Of a stretch of DNA of 64,000 nt, positions 1 through 11,525 are shown in pieces. The stretch comes from Saprospiraceae bacterium. GTDB lineage: Bacteria; Bacteroidota; Bacteroidia; Chitinophagales; Saprospiraceae. The translations under genes were made by a program, and so were the position numbers. Below the pieces are notes generated by a model, which saw only the letters and a list, made by a program, of their open reading frames with translations, had not been told where the DNA came from and searched no databases. Position 1 is the first letter of the stretch; the number at the start of each line of letters is the position of its first letter. The stretch is from contig JADKGD010000071.1 of NCBI GenBank assembly GCA_016717145.1, forward strand, positions 1 to 64,000, written 5' to 3'.

Positions 1-160
1 GTTGATTTAATATTGTGTATTAAATTGGCAACCTTAACCTATTTTAACATTATGGGATAATATATCATCAATATAGGAAAATATAAAGGTAGATTATAGC
101 TTGGCTATACTATTACTACTGCAGTGTTAATAAGTTTTAATAATCTTAAATTTTTTCAAC

Positions 161-770
161 ATGAAAACAAATTTTAATCTTTTAGTGTCATTATTTACTG
201 TAGGTGGTTTTGCTGTTAACAATCCTGCATTCTTTAAATAAGCAAAATGTTCTAATTCAGACCGGACAGTGGAATTCTGAAAAAGTCAATGTGAAATCAA
301 AGAAGAACTTGGATCGGAGTTATGGCACTGGATGAAACTGGCAAAAAATGCTAAATTAGCAGGAAGAAATAACATAAAAATCTACCTAATAATAGGTATT
401 TACACCTTTATAAATAAAATAATACTCAAAATCACGATCAAAATTTCGAAATGAATTGGATCAGAAGTGTTAGTTTCAAAATGAAGTTGGGACCATTTAA
501 ACCTGTGATCAACTGGAATAATAAAATCTTGATGTCAACTTGCTTACACTTGGTAAAAAAGCGTCATTAAATATTTATGACGACTCAAACAATGTATCTT
601 TCAAAAATCCTGAATGACAATGTCGCTAAACAAGAGGTATAACATTTTCAAAACTATCTTCCGGCGGTTATACTGTAAACATGATTGTAGACGGTAGTTA
701 CTTACTATAAAACGATTACAAAATAATCGATATAAAATCTATAAAACATGTGAAGTTATGATTAAGAGGT
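161..770 (+). pseudogene. Remnant of a small secreted protein gene
   Basis: Starts with ATG and a plausible signal peptide (MKTNFNLLVSLFTVGGFA), then breaks into pieces in all three frames. Readable pieces include QNVLIQTGQWNSEKV, then LGKKASLNIYDDSNNVSF and ITFSKLSSGGYTVNMIVDG near the end. The last two look like a beta-sandwich with the pattern seen in small Bacteroidota secreted proteins of the DUF3244 kind, but that family assignment is only a guess. At least four frame changes or stops lie in about 600 bases. A hairpin with a T-rich tail follows at 826-856, which fits the end of a once-transcribed gene. It may be a real pseudogene or low-quality sequence near a contig end. Confidence 0.4.
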
Positions 771-825
771 GTAATAAAAATTACCGGGTTTCATGTAAAA
801 ATAATGATTAACCTTAATGATTTTG

Positions 826-856
826 AAGGCTGTCCGTATAAGTTACGACGGCCTTT
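826..856 (+). terminator. Rho-independent terminator-like hairpin
   Basis: AAGGC...CCTT arms with an inner CGTA/TACG pairing around a short loop, followed by TTTATTTTT. It lies just after the decayed secreted-protein reading frame. Confidence 0.5.
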
Positions 857-859
857 ATT

Positions 860-1751
860 TTTCAAACAAATATATTATCATTTGAGGTAGATCACAGTTT
901 GAATTTTCGTTTTATATTTTTAACTTTAGTTATAAAGAAATATATTAAAATATAAAAAAGTTATTGTACGCATTTTATATCTAAGGCTTAAAAATTGTAC
1001 AATAGTTTTACATTTTGGCTTTGTATTTTATTTTTACATTCAAAATGTTATCTTTTGAGTCCATTAGTATAATTCCAGTCGATATTATTAAAGGCATAAT
1101 ATATTAGTTGTTATATGTGCTTTTTATTATTAGTTATGATCCCATGATTTGATCATAATTAATAACATTAAGATTGGACCCCTTCGGGAATTGACATAAA
1201 TGCTGGTAGTCTTTGTCAAATCACCTTTTTCAGTACTGTTGACCCTTTACCTTTGGATTATTACTAAAATTTATTAAAATAAAATATTTAAATTACGTTT
1301 TATTTCAAGAATCGTTTTGATATTATTGGTGAAACAGATCTTTTAAGCATGTGGCAGCCAGGCTTGTTTGTATTCAAAGCTTGGTAGTAATATGTTACCA
1401 ATAGATGTTTTTGGCTTCCTTGTTAACACTTTGCCCCCTAATTCGTTTGATTTATTCATACTTTTAAAAACATTTAAATATTATGGGCACAAAAGTAATT
1501 ATGGGAACAATTGTTTGGAGGATTTATCATTTTTATTTGGCAGACTTTATCAATGGACAATGCTGAATATCCATGGGTCTGAAGCTAAATATACCGAAAA
1601 TCAAAGACATGATATTATGGGCGTATGCTTAGCAATCAGATTAAGGAAGATGGATCATGGCCCTTGCAGGCTTGCCACCAAAGCATCGTCAGAAGAGGAA
1701 AATATATGTCCAATATGACTAGAAAACCTTGGGCTACCATTTCTTACTCCA
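860..1751. other. AT-rich stretch without a supported gene
   Basis: No reading frame here has a recognisable protein family. The longest open stretch, 1368-1718 on the plus strand, has an unconvincing composition and no identifiable start context. No tRNA, repeat or clear hairpin was seen. The stretch may include decayed coding sequence continuing into the membrane-protein remnant at 1752-2038. Confidence 0.35.
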
Positions 1752-2038
1752 TAAATCCTGGAATATGTCAATGGGCATGAATATGTTTCGTGGTCTTTCC
1801 GCGAATATTATGTCATGAATTTGGATGCTGATGTGGTTACTTATGAAAATTCCAAATCTTTCTGTACAAACATCAATTGTAGGATTTTTAGCTGTAACAG
1901 GTCTTGTGGGATATCTAACAACAGAATATGCAACTGACCATTTGGTTTCAAACCAATTCTATTCCTTCCTTAATAGATGCAATAGTCGGTTGGGTTTATG
2001 CGGAACTAGGTTGGGGATGGTGGATTAACAAAAATTAA
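1752..2038 (+). pseudogene. Remnant of a small integral membrane protein
   Basis: Joining frames across two or three small shifts gives a hydrophobic protein. It starts around MSMGMNMFRGLSANIM, has a helix-like segment TSIVGFLAVTGLVGYLTTEYA and ends in ELGWGWWINKN followed by TAA. At least two membrane segments are likely. I do not recognise the family. The breaks resemble those in the neighbouring genes, so sequence error and true decay cannot be separated here. Confidence 0.35.
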
Positions 2039-2230
2039 ACTAAATATAACCGAATTTCTCAAAACAATTCGAGTTTCCGTGCCTACTTTTAACTTAAGCA
2101 TGGCATTTTTAATTTCTTTATTTATGCTACTTAAATGACATTCAGGCAAATAAAAAATCAACTATGTCTAGTTATTAAATAGATTTTTCCCTTTATTATT
2201 TATATTAAAACACCTTTTATCTTGAGATTT

Positions 2231-4992
2231 ATGAAACAATTTCTTTTAATTTTTTTGTTTTCCTCCATACTAAAAATGAAGCCCAATGCAATCGAAATGT
2301 TGACTCTTTGGCTTTGGTAAGTATCTTTAATTCTTGCTTAGGGACAACTTGGACAAATAGGACTAATTGGTCGGTTCCAGGACAAAAACATTCTCTACAT
2401 GGTATGGTGTAAAGCTTAATATTTCAGGGTGCGTAGAATCTTTAATTATGCCATCCAACAAATTGAATAGTAGTTGCCTCCCTGAAATCGGAGATCTTAA
2501 AAGTTTAAAAATACTCAATCTTACGAATAATAATATAAGTGGTAACCTACCTGTTCAAATGGGGCATTGACTTCTCTGGTAGAATTAAATTTAACAACTA
2601 ACAAAATAAATGGTCCTCTTCCGCAAGGTTTTACAAATATAGTGAGTTTGGTTTAAATTACAATTGAGTCTTAATAATTTTAGTGGCAATATACCTGCTT
2701 CGCTTGGGAATTTGTCAGAAATGGTCATACTACATTTACCCAAAATAATTTTAATGGCCCAATTCCACCTTCTTTAGGAAGTCAGAATAATTTGGAAGAA
2801 TTATTACTTTCCCCAAAATAATCTTACTGGAAATATACCTTCCGAACTGGGTAAGATGACAAACCTAAAGTCTTTGATTTTGTCTCCAAAATAAGCTTAG
2901 TGGCACACTAACCAAACACTTTAGGCCGTCCAGAATCTCTTTACTTTTTATGCAGATGAAAATCAGCTTTCAGGTATACTTCCTATTGAACTTGGAAATC
3001 GACTGATCTCAGAGAGCTCTGGTTAAACAAGAATATATTTAATGGTAATATACCTGATGAACTTACTAATTGTACAAAACTCCAGAAGCTCTTGTTAAAC
3101 GATAATATGTGTAATAGTAACATTCCAACTTCAATAGGAAATCTAATTAATCGGTAAGTTTACACTTATCCAATAATAATTTGTCAGGATCCATTCCAGA
3201 ATCAATTAGTAATCTTAATAATCTTATTAGTCTATTGGCTGGATTTAACCAACTAAGTCGGGACATTCCGACATCTTTTGGAAATCTTAAATCACTTATT
3301 AACTTACGTCTCCAAAACAATAACCTGACGGGTGGGAATTCCTGAAAATTTTGGCGCACCCTTAACGTTAAAAGACTGTATTGTCAGGAAAATAAATTAG
3401 AAGGTCTTTCCCAACTCAATGCTAATATTTTGTCCTCTCTCAGAAAGTACAAATGTAAGCTCCAACCGGATATAATTTCAGAGGAAATACTAACCTTATT
3501 TTCGGAGGCGATTTTAAAAAGATGGTGCGCAAGAGATGGCAGAGCAAATGCACTGGTGTAGCTAATAGTCCGCTCTGTGAAGGTTGTAGTAAATTTGACA
3601 GCAACTGGTGGGGTAGCTATTCATGGTCGGGTCCTTCAGGATTTATATCTGATATTCAAAACCCTACAATTTCAAATATAAACAGTGCCCAGTTTGGAAT
3701 GTATAAAGTAAATGTCTTGTTAATGAGTTTTAAATGTCGGGATACTGCAAGCATTACCATAAAATCTATTAGCACAGTTTCAAATTCTAGTAACAGCCCA
3801 ATATGTGAGGGTGGTAGTATTGTTCTTAATGCAACTGGTGGATTGACACTAATAAGTATGGGGTAGGCCGAATGGTTTTCATCTTTAATACAAAATCCGG
3901 TTATTTTGAATAGTAATCCATCAATGGCAGGATTTATACTGTAGAAATAAATACAAGTGATTGTACAATTAAAAGAAATTGAAATCCGTTTTAGTTTTTG
4001 GCACCATTTCAAGTAGTAGCCCAATTTGGCAGAAGGTGACACACTTAGAACTAGTGTTTCAGAGGAAAAAGGTTTTTTATGGACAGGCCTGATGGATTTA
4101 AAAATAATACTAAATCCCCTTCTATCATTCCCACAACATTATCTAAAACAGGCCGATATACAGCCTTAGTTGAAAGTGAAAACGGATGTAGTTATTCACT
4201 TTCCACAGAGTTGAAATCAAAAAATTATGTGCCGGTTTTGACGGACTTTGTTCAGGAGATATGCCAATCGGGTGAAGTAGTTTCACTTCCGGAAAATGTA
4301 GACGGATTTGATGGCCAATGGCTGGGAAATGGCATTAAAGTTATTAATGGCACCAATTATTTTATTCCAGATAGCCTCAAAGGACTCCAACTTTTAACTT
4401 TTTTGCCCAAAGAAGATGGCCGATGTGTATCGCCATTGGAACAAAAAATATTTATGTAAGTTACATCGACATATCGGCTTCCAGAAAATAAGCCTTCGCT
4501 CAACGATCAAGAACAATAATGGTTCCTATTATTGTTACAACTTCTGCAAATACACCTGAAATTACTTTTGATTACTCGGGTTCTGGTTTCAGGCAAATTG
4601 ATTGGCAAAAATAATACAAATAGCATTATTTATAACCTTACTTCAGGTAAATATTTATTATTGCCTCAGACTCTAATGGTTGTACAGACACAACTTCCGT
4701 TGATGTCAGATATCAAACCCTTCTACTTTTTACCAAATATAATAAACCTTAAAGTCATCATCTGAAAACGGATATTTTTGTTAAAGGTTCGAAGATATTA
4801 CATCTTATAATATGGATATTTTTGACCGCTGGGGGTAATCTTGTTTTAGTAAAGACATGTTTATTAATGATATCTCACAAAGTTGGAATCACAAGGAGTA
4901 CTAAGTCGATTGCCGGAGTGTATGTTTATATTTTGACTCTCTTCACATCTGATGGCAAAAGGATATTGTCAGGTTCCATTTCAGTGATATGA
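2231..4992 (+). pseudogene. Large secreted LRR / Ig-like protein with CHU_C-type C-terminal sorting domain, many frameshifts
   Basis: Begins with a signal peptide (MKQFLLIFLFSSIL). The N-terminal part shows about ten plant-type leucine-rich repeats with the pattern NLxxLxLxxNxLSGxIPxxLGN, for example ENQLSGILPIELGN and NNLSGSIPESISNLNNL. Next come at least two Ig-like/PKD-like units with the SPxCEGGSxxLxATGG opening (one near 3800) and SWSGPSGF. The C-terminus reads SYNMDIFDRWGNLVFSK and SIAGVYVYILTL, the hallmark of the gliding-associated (CHU_C, type B) domain that directs export through the type IX system. Over ten frame changes, often in A/T runs, interrupt it, so no full-length product could be made from the sequence as given. 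The likely role, if intact, is a cell-surface adhesin-like protein. Confidence 0.7.
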
Positions 4993-5148
4993 CAATCACT
5001 AAAAAGCTTCCTGTTTACATGATAACACATATTTTATAAAATCCCAAATATGAAAGCTTTGAAAATGGATAGCACGATATATTTTTTAAACCATCTCAAC
5101 AACCATAAAATTATACCTACTTTTGTACTCTAACAATGCACTCTATCC

Positions 5149-6201
5149 ATGGCGACAAATCTGACGCGCCTAATTAAGGTTTTACTTTTGATCCTTCTTT
5201 TAGCACTTTTGTATTACCAATTTTTTTATGGAAAGGACTGGAAGCGATCATTATGTCCTGGAAAACACGTAAGCAATCATGGAACATAGTATACCTTGGA
5301 ATTTGTTTTGTTCTTATGCCCATAAACTGGTATCTTGAAAGTGTAAAATGGCAGACGCTCATGTCTCCTCACACACAAGTGCCCCTGTTACGTGCCCTAA
5401 AAACTGTATTTGCAGGAATATCTTTAGGCATTGTGACACCAGCCAGAGTTGGTGAATATGGCGGCAGGCTACTGTTGTCAGATCCGGATTATAAGACTGA
5501 AGTTATTTCAGCAACCTTACTTGGAAGCATTGCACAAAATCTTTGTAATGTCATGGGAGGGTTAATCTTTAGTTATTTTTTTCTTAAAATGATTTTGGTG
5601 TTACTTACACTGAGGATATTACGTTTATTGTAGCAGTCAGTGTACAGATCATATTGTTTGTACTTGTTTACTATAATTTGCCAAAAGTGGCACATTTCGT
5701 CGAACGAGTCATGGGCTCAAGGTTGGTAGGGAAGTTTAGTAATAAGTTGAAAAGTCTTGACTTGTATGATAATGTAACCTTGAATAAAGTTCTTGTTCTT
5801 TCATTGGTCAGATACCTCGTGTATTTCAGCCAATACCTATGTATTATGTATTTTTTAGGCGTTACCGTTAGTTTTATTAATATGTGCGCCGGAATATCAT
5901 CAATATATCTGATTCAGACTGGTATTCCTTTGCCGGCATTCCTAAGTGTTTTAGCTCGTGGCGAACTGGCAATAAAGATATGGTCTGGTCCAGGTGTTGA
6001 TCAAATGACTGCATTGGTAGCAACTTTTGGTCTTTGGTTTATCAATCTTATCATTCCTTCATTGATTGGATTGGTTATATTAATGGATTTTGATATTAAA
6101 AATATTTTAAAAAAGATAAATAAAGATGCCTTTTTTCCAAAAATAGTAATTATTGTAATATTTTCCTTGGTTCTTATTGGTTCTTCGGCCTTTTCAAATA
6201 A
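5149..6201 (+). CDS. UPF0104 / lysylphosphatidylglycerol synthetase-type membrane protein (frameshifted)
   Basis: Predicted inner-membrane protein of the flippase-like UPF0104 family (the transmembrane domain also found in MprF). Motifs include the helix VFAGISLGIVTPARVGEYGG and a later IYLIQTGIPLPAFLSVLARGE, both typical of the family. Seven or so hydrophobic helices are visible over about 350 residues. The start is ATG at 5149 (MATNLTRLIKVLLL). Frame breaks occur near 5245 (probably one missing G) and near 5590 (in an A run). The end is set by inference: one more T in the T6 run at 6131-6136 would close this gene at 6201. As written, the frame runs on into DUF3108. The substrate is unknown. 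Confidence 0.6.
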
Positions 6202-6976
6202 AGAAAATAACAACTCCCCCTTTACTCATTATGACGTCTGCCATATGTCAAATGCCACTTTCCAAACCGGTGAACGATTAGTCTACAAATTGTATTACAA
6301 TTGGAAACTTGTTTGGATTCCAGCAGGAGAGGTTGTTTTTACAGTGCAAGATTCAAAAACCCACTATGAGATAAAAGCTATAGGTAAGACGTATCCCGCT
6401 TATGAACACATCTTTAAGGTAAATGATTATTTTTACTCTAAAATAGATAAAAATACATTATTTCCAAGCAACTTTGTACGTATAGTTGAAGAAGGCAACT
6501 ATAGGGTATATGACAGCATATCATTTGATCAGTCCCGAAATATAGCACTATCTTTTCATGGTACCTCAAAAACCAAAACCAGAACACAGCTTCATCACTT
6601 TGATCAATGCATGCAGGACATGGTATCTAATTTATATTATATGAGAAATATCTCAACAGATGGTTTGAAAAAAGGAGATCACTTAGGCGTTAAAATGTTT
6701 TTTGACAAGGAAGTATTTCCCATCAATGTTGCTTACATTGGTAAGGAAAAGAAAGATATCAAAAGCCTTGGCACATTCAACACCTTAAAATTGGTGCCGG
6801 ATGTTGTTGAGGGAAATGTATTTAAAAAAGGTGATTATATGACATTGTGGGTTTCTGATGATAAAAATCACTTGCCCCTAATGATAGAATCTCCGGTATC
6901 TGTTGGCTCGATTAAAGCTGTTTTATTGTCCCACAACGGACTTAAGCATTCATTGGATTCAAAAATTAATGACTAA
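6126..6976 (+). CDS. DUF3108 domain-containing secreted protein
   Basis: The family is recognised from the opening FQTGERLVYKLYYNW, then PAGEVVFTV and a beta-rich body ending in PVSVGSIKAVLLSH. DUF3108 proteins are periplasmic or outer-membrane-associated with unknown biochemical role. As written, the frame is fused to the preceding membrane protein. ATG at 6126 followed by one additional T in the run at 6131-6136 would give MPFFPKIVIIVIFSLVLIGS, a good signal peptide, so I place the start there. It overlaps the end of the upstream gene and is followed 10 bases later by DUF4230, so the group is probably an operon. Confidence 0.65.
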
Positions 6977-6986
6977 TATATACTGA

Positions 6987-7591
6987 ATGTTAAAATTTAC
7001 AATTAAACAGATTATTGCAATATCAATTCTCACAGCACTTTTGGTTTCGGGTATTTGGTTTATGATGAAAAACACATTTCAATCAAAACAAGCTGAAAAT
7101 ACTACTATAATGCTTGAGAAAATCAAAACTGTCACTAAATTAATCAGTGTCGAAGGTCAGTTTTCCGAATTATTCGATTATAAAGAGTCTTATGATTACG
7201 ATTTTTTTAATTTATTTAGTAAAAAGATCTTACTTAGAGTGACTGCCAAAGTATCTGTGGGTTATGATTTTGAAAAGGTCAATATCAACATTGATAGCTT
7301 AAACAAACAGTAACGCTTAATGAAATTCCCCAACCTGAAATTCTCTCCATAGATCATGACCTGGACTATTATGACATCAGCCAGGGCACCTTTAATAAGT
7401 TTACTAATGAAGAATACAACATGGTGAATAAAAAAGCTAAAGAATTTATTGCAACAAAGGCAAAAAATAATATCGCCTTACTACAAACAGCTGAAAAGCA
7501 AAAAATAGACTATTTAAAAATGATGGAAATGGCACTTCAAAGTGCAGGTTGGACGTTAATTGTAAAACATCCCAATCAAATTTTACATTGA
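6987..7591 (+). CDS. DUF4230 family protein (frameshifted)
   Basis: About 200 residues with one N-terminal membrane helix (IIAISILTALLVSGIWFMM) and the body typical of DUF4230, including KVSVGYDFEKVNINID and later NKKAKEFIATKAKNNIALLQTAEKQ. The first open part stops at 7313. Adding one A in the run before ACAGTAACG (about 7306) restores the frame to a TGA at 7589-7591. The role is unknown; members are membrane-anchored with a periplasmic domain. It lies 10 bases after DUF3108 and 13 before the OmpA-family gene, which suggests co-transcription. Confidence 0.65.
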
Positions 7592-7604
7592 CCCAAAATT
7601 TATC

Positions 7605-9540
7605 ATGATAGTTTTATTAAGAATATTTGTTTTTTCAATAATGCTTTCAACTTGTGGAATGAGTTTTTGTCAAGGTACAACAGCGTTGGACTTAAATCCA
7701 AATGAGTTAAAAATATTTTCTGAAGCTAAAAAAGCAGCTCAAAAAGGAGACTATAAAAAAAGTAACGCCAAATACCAGGACTTATTAAAAAAGAAACCTG
7801 ATTTTACAGAAGGTGTTTTACGTCTCGCAAGTAATTATTTTTCTAATAAAGATTATTTGAAAGCAGAAGTTCTTTTTATGAATGCCATAAAAATTAACCC
7901 TGAATATGATGCCGAGATGTATTTTTCACTGGCAGTCACTGAAATAGAATTAAAAAAATATTTACTTGCTGCACAATATTTTGATAAATATATAGAAAGA
8001 GACACTACAAATTTGGTAAAAGTTAAAAAAGCTAAATTACTCCGTGATAATATGTTTTTTATTTTTGAAGCGCTAAAAAACCCAGTGCCGTTTAAACCAG
8101 TCAGTCTTGGACCAAATATTAACTCAGAATTATCTGAATACTCTCCTAGTTTATCATTAGACGGAAGCACATTGATTTTCACAAGAAGGATTGGAGGCCA
8201 GGAAGATTTTTATATTTCTGTAAAAGACAGTCTGGGATTTGGCAAAGCTGCGCCAATGTTTGAAATGAATACAGGGCAAAATGAGGGAGCCCATACCTTG
8301 TCTGCCGATGGAAAATTTTTAGTGTTTACAGCTTGTGACAGACGTGATGCCTTTGGTGGTTGTGATTTATACAGCTCCACTTACACAAATAATAAATGGT
8401 CTGTTCCAGTTAATATGGGCCATAAGGTAAACTCCGCAGCTTGGGATTCTGAACCGAACTTATCTCCTAATGGCAATACATTATACTTTTCAAGTACAAG
8501 GAAAGGAACAATGGGTGGTTCAGATATTTGGATGACCTATAAAAATGAAAAAAATGCCTGGGTTACTCCCATTAATTTAGGTCCTACCATTAATACATCC
8601 GGCAAGGATGAGACCCCTTTTTTACATCCCGATGGCCAAACCCTATATTTCAGATCTGACGCCAGACCCGGTATGGGTAATTTTGATATCTATTACAGCC
8701 GAAAAGACGAAAAAACTGATGCTTGGACCACACCATTAAATATTGGTTATCCGATTAACACTGAAGGATCTGAAGGTGCCTTAGTATCTCTCTGGATGGG
8801 AAAACCGCATACTTCGCAAGTGATACAGATTTTAAAACAGGTAAACGATTAAATAATTTAAATATAAATTCATTCGAATTATATGAAGAAGCCCGTCCAA
8901 AACCAACGACTTTTGTTAAAGGATATATAAAAAGACGCTGTAACCAGCCTTCCTGTCCCTGCAAATGTTAATATAATTGATCTTGCTACTGGCACAAAAA
9001 CATTTCAAATATTAACAAGCAATGATGGATATTTTATTTCAAGTATAACAACAGGTAAAAATTATGCTTGTATCGTGGAAAATAAAAACTATATATACTA
9101 TTCAAAAAACTTTAATCTTTCATACGATAGTTTATTTTACAAGCCTTATGTACTTAACATTTCATTGAGTCCAATTCCAAAAGTAAATGACATAATAGAC
9201 AGCAAACCAGTTGTGATGCATAATATATTTTAAATCAGGTTCAGCAGAGTTGTTGGCAGAATCCAACATTGAAATCATGCAGCTATCCCAACTATTGACC
9301 TTAAATCCTCGCATGAAAATAAAAATATCAGGCCATACCGATAACGTTGGAAAATCTGAAGACAATATGAGTCTATCTCAAAAAAGAGCAAAATCCGTTG
9401 CCGAAGCCATTATTAAGGCGGGTATAAATCAGGATCGAATAACTGTTGAAGGCATGGGAGAAAATGCACCGATAGATTCTAATGAATCCGAAACCGGAAG
9501 GCAGCAAAATCGAAGGACAGAATTCGTTATTTTTAGGTAG
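7605..9540 (+). CDS. TPR-PD40-OmpA family outer-membrane protein (frameshifted)
   Basis: A composite cell-envelope protein of about 645 residues. In order: a signal peptide ending near SFCQG; tetratricopeptide-like repeats to about residue 140; PD40/beta-propeller repeats (SPSLSLDGSTLIFTRR, EPNLSPNGNTLYFSS, ETPFLHPDGQTLYFRS); a carboxypeptidase-regulatory-like domain (KGYIKDAVTSLPVPANV after frame correction); and a C-terminal OmpA peptidoglycan-binding domain (ISGHTDNVG, RAKSVAEAII). This architecture is common in Bacteroidota beside gliding and type IX secretion proteins. Frame breaks fall near 8792, 8933 and 9230, the last in a T run just before KSGSAELL. The final 304 bases lie inside the first copy of the 646-bp direct repeat. 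Confidence 0.75.
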
Positions 9541-9882
9541 TTATTAATTATTATTTTAAATTCTCTATTTTCTTTTGGATTGTTACTTCCAGGACCATTA
9601 TTAGGCCTTGGCCTGTTTGAATTACTTTGGTTCTTATTTTGGTTATTATTTGTTCCCGGCTTTTTATATCTGTTTTGCTGCTGTTTAAACGTATTAATAC
9701 TGGAATTAGGCAAATTACTTTTTGTAATTACTTCAATAGTATGGTCATCACTTACAGAAAGTTTATTTGCAGACATTACAGAAAGATCAGAAATTATAAT
9801 ATCATCACTTACAAAATGTTCTTTATTCCAAGTACGGTATGAAAGCTTCATATACGACAGTATGGTTTCTACAAAACTTTTT
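9237..9882. repeat. Direct repeat copy A (646 bp), left of the IS
   Basis: Starts at AGGTTCAGCAGAG and runs to the T run directly before the IS end. It contains the 3' end of the OmpA-family gene and, on the other strand, the 3' part of the DUF4290 gene. It matches 11526-12171 almost perfectly. The differences are mostly homopolymer lengths: A6 versus A5 near 9383, T4 versus T5 near 9572, T5 versus T4 near 9721. There are also a few substitutions, such as A versus C at 9835. Confidence 0.92.
9565..9882 (-). pseudogene. 3' fragment of the DUF4290 gene (duplicate)
   Basis: Encodes the C-terminal part of the DUF4290 protein, from about FVETILSYMKLSYRTWNKEHF to the Asn/Pro-rich tail, and is cut off by the IS at 9883. 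The corresponding intact stop in the other copy is at 11853. Here a T run one base shorter (near 9572) shifts the last codons, so the frame runs on past the expected stop. There is no 5' end and it is unlikely to be functional. Confidence 0.75.
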
Positions 9883-11525
9883 CCTGAGTTCCGCACTGGG
9901 ACACCCAAATCAAAAATCGAATAATTTGGCTAAATTACGTTGCTCATCTAAATGTAAGATTACTTTTCTTAGTTTATCCTTTGTGCCTGGTATCTCTATT
10001 TCTAGTTCGTATATATTAGAAGCTATTTCAATGACCATCTGTGGACTTAAGTTTGATTTTTTTCCTTTAGCTGTCGTTCGAGCTCCTTGTATATTTTGTA
10101 TGCCAAATAGGATATGCATATGTGGGCTTCTATTCTTCTTGGGAGCCTATGAAATATAGGCCTTATCTTTAAATCAGTCTTGGATATTCTAAATGCCTTC
10201 TCGATTTGCCATAGCTGCTTATAGTTGTCCAAAACATCTTCTTTTGATAATTTTGCATTTGTATGTACCCTTTCAATCCATCCCACTTACTGTCTTGGTC
10301 TACTTTGTGGCTATCTAGTTTTACTTCTATTTTTCCTGCCATCTGCAAGAATTTGTTGTATCCACGGTTATTGATATTTGATTTTGTCAATTTCCCTTGT
10401 TGTATTAGTTTTCCAGCCGTTTAAGTCCTCTTTTCTCTGTTGTAAATGTCTTTTTTAGCTCTTATGTCCGAGTACGTAATAATCAGTTTTAGTTCTCCTT
10501 TTTTAATAATTGTGCTTTGTCCATCTTTTAATTTCAAACCCAAGATTTGTTCTTTCGTTTTTGATTCTCTGTTTTGATTCTTGCTCAGAATAATAAACTC
10601 ATATTTCTTTTCTACAGTTCTACTATATTGTCATTTGATAACAATCCTGAATCTCTACAATCACTAATTGTTCTAATTTGTATTGTTTCTTAAATGCATC
10701 CAGAACAGGAGCATTGTGTGCCCTTCGTATTTATTTCCTGCATAGATGTCATAGGCCAACGGATAGCCTCCTTACTTACTAATATACCTAAAATTATTTG
10801 TGGATGTTGATGCTTTCCCTCTTTACTAAACCCTGTCTTCCTTAGCTCGTCTTCCTGATCCACTTCAAAATATAACGTCGTCACATCATAAAATACGGCA
10901 CTCAATCTATTCCCTAATATGCTCAAGGTATGTGTGTAACTGATTTGTTGGACTAATTCCTTTTGTGTGTGATACAACTTATCCATATATCTATAAATGG
11001 CATCTTCATCTACTACCTTTTGCTCATAACGATATAAATATTGAGTTGTTTTAAGTTTACTCTTTGGATAAACCAGCCGATAAAGCACCAAGCTCCTGAA
11101 TAATGAGTCTTCTATTTTATTAAATCCAATCTCATCAAATATCTTTCCTAGTATTAACTCTATCCCAACCAAACGATGACCTGTAATAGAATCAACCATT
11201 GACTTAAAAATATCAGCGTTATTATTAAAATTAAATTCTTGCAGCTTCATTCGATTCTGTATCCACAGTTTACCTTCACGAACATAACTTTCTATACGAT
11301 CAGCATCATGATTTGAACCAATCGTCTTCAAAACTTTATATTTCCCTGTTGACTTGTCAATAATTTGTACACTAATAAGTCCGCTTTTATTGACCTTTTT
11401 TCGAATAAACATCGTCAAATTTAATACTTTTAGGTCGTGGGACACCCAAATAATTTAACAAAAAACTATATTGTTCTGATATTCAATTAAATACAATTTT
11501 GCTCAAAAAAAGTGCGGAACTCAGG
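9883..11525 (-). mobile_element. Insertion sequence, IS1634-like, about 1643 bp
   Basis: Bounded by a perfect 14-bp inverted repeat: CCTGAGTTCCGCAC at 9883-9896 and GTGCGGAACTCAGG at 11512-11525. It contains one transposase reading frame on the minus strand. There is no target-site duplication: the left flank is a T run inside DUF4290 and the right flank is AGGTTCAG inside the OmpA-family gene. Instead the element lies exactly between two 646-bp direct repeats. Family assignment rests on transposase motifs. Confidence 0.82.
9910..11412 (-). pseudogene. IS1634-family-like DDE transposase, frameshifted
   Basis: About 500 residues when frames are joined. The N-terminus is MFIRKKVNKSGLISVQIID; an upstream in-frame ATG lies at 11445. 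The catalytic triad candidates are the Asp in FYDVTTLYFE, the Asp in ADSG, and the Glu in WQIEKAFRISKTDL. The last is followed by IRPIFHRLPRRIEAHICI, a stretch typical of IS1634-type (IS4 superfamily) enzymes. The frame breaks near 10690-10720 and several more times before the TGA at 9910-9912. As written the enzyme cannot be made. Given the sequence quality around it, the element may still be active in the organism. Confidence 0.78.

Noticed and set aside
1368..1718. 116-residue plus-strand open frame
   Set aside because: No recognisable domain, unusual residue mix and no start context; it lies in a stretch where frames are disturbed, so I do not call it a gene.
3656..4042. Minus-strand reading frame within the LRR/Ig-like gene
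   Set aside because: The plus strand carries the recognisable Ig-like and CHU_C sequence; the minus-strand frame has no family features.
5654..6976. True fusion protein of a membrane flippase-like domain with DUF3108
   Set aside because: One T added to the T6 run yields two overlapping genes, the second with a good signal peptide; the neighbourhood is rich in such indels.
9580..9924. Hydrophobic plus-strand reading frame (Leu/Phe-rich)
   Set aside because: It is the antisense of the Asn/Pro/Gln-rich DUF4290 tail and is repeated at 11916-12233; its hydrophobic look is a by-product.
9883..11525. Composite transposon with the 646-bp repeats as its ends
   Set aside because: The repeats contain ordinary chromosomal genes (ends of the OmpA-family gene and DUF4290) and no transposase or terminal inverted repeats of their own; a duplication event explains them better.
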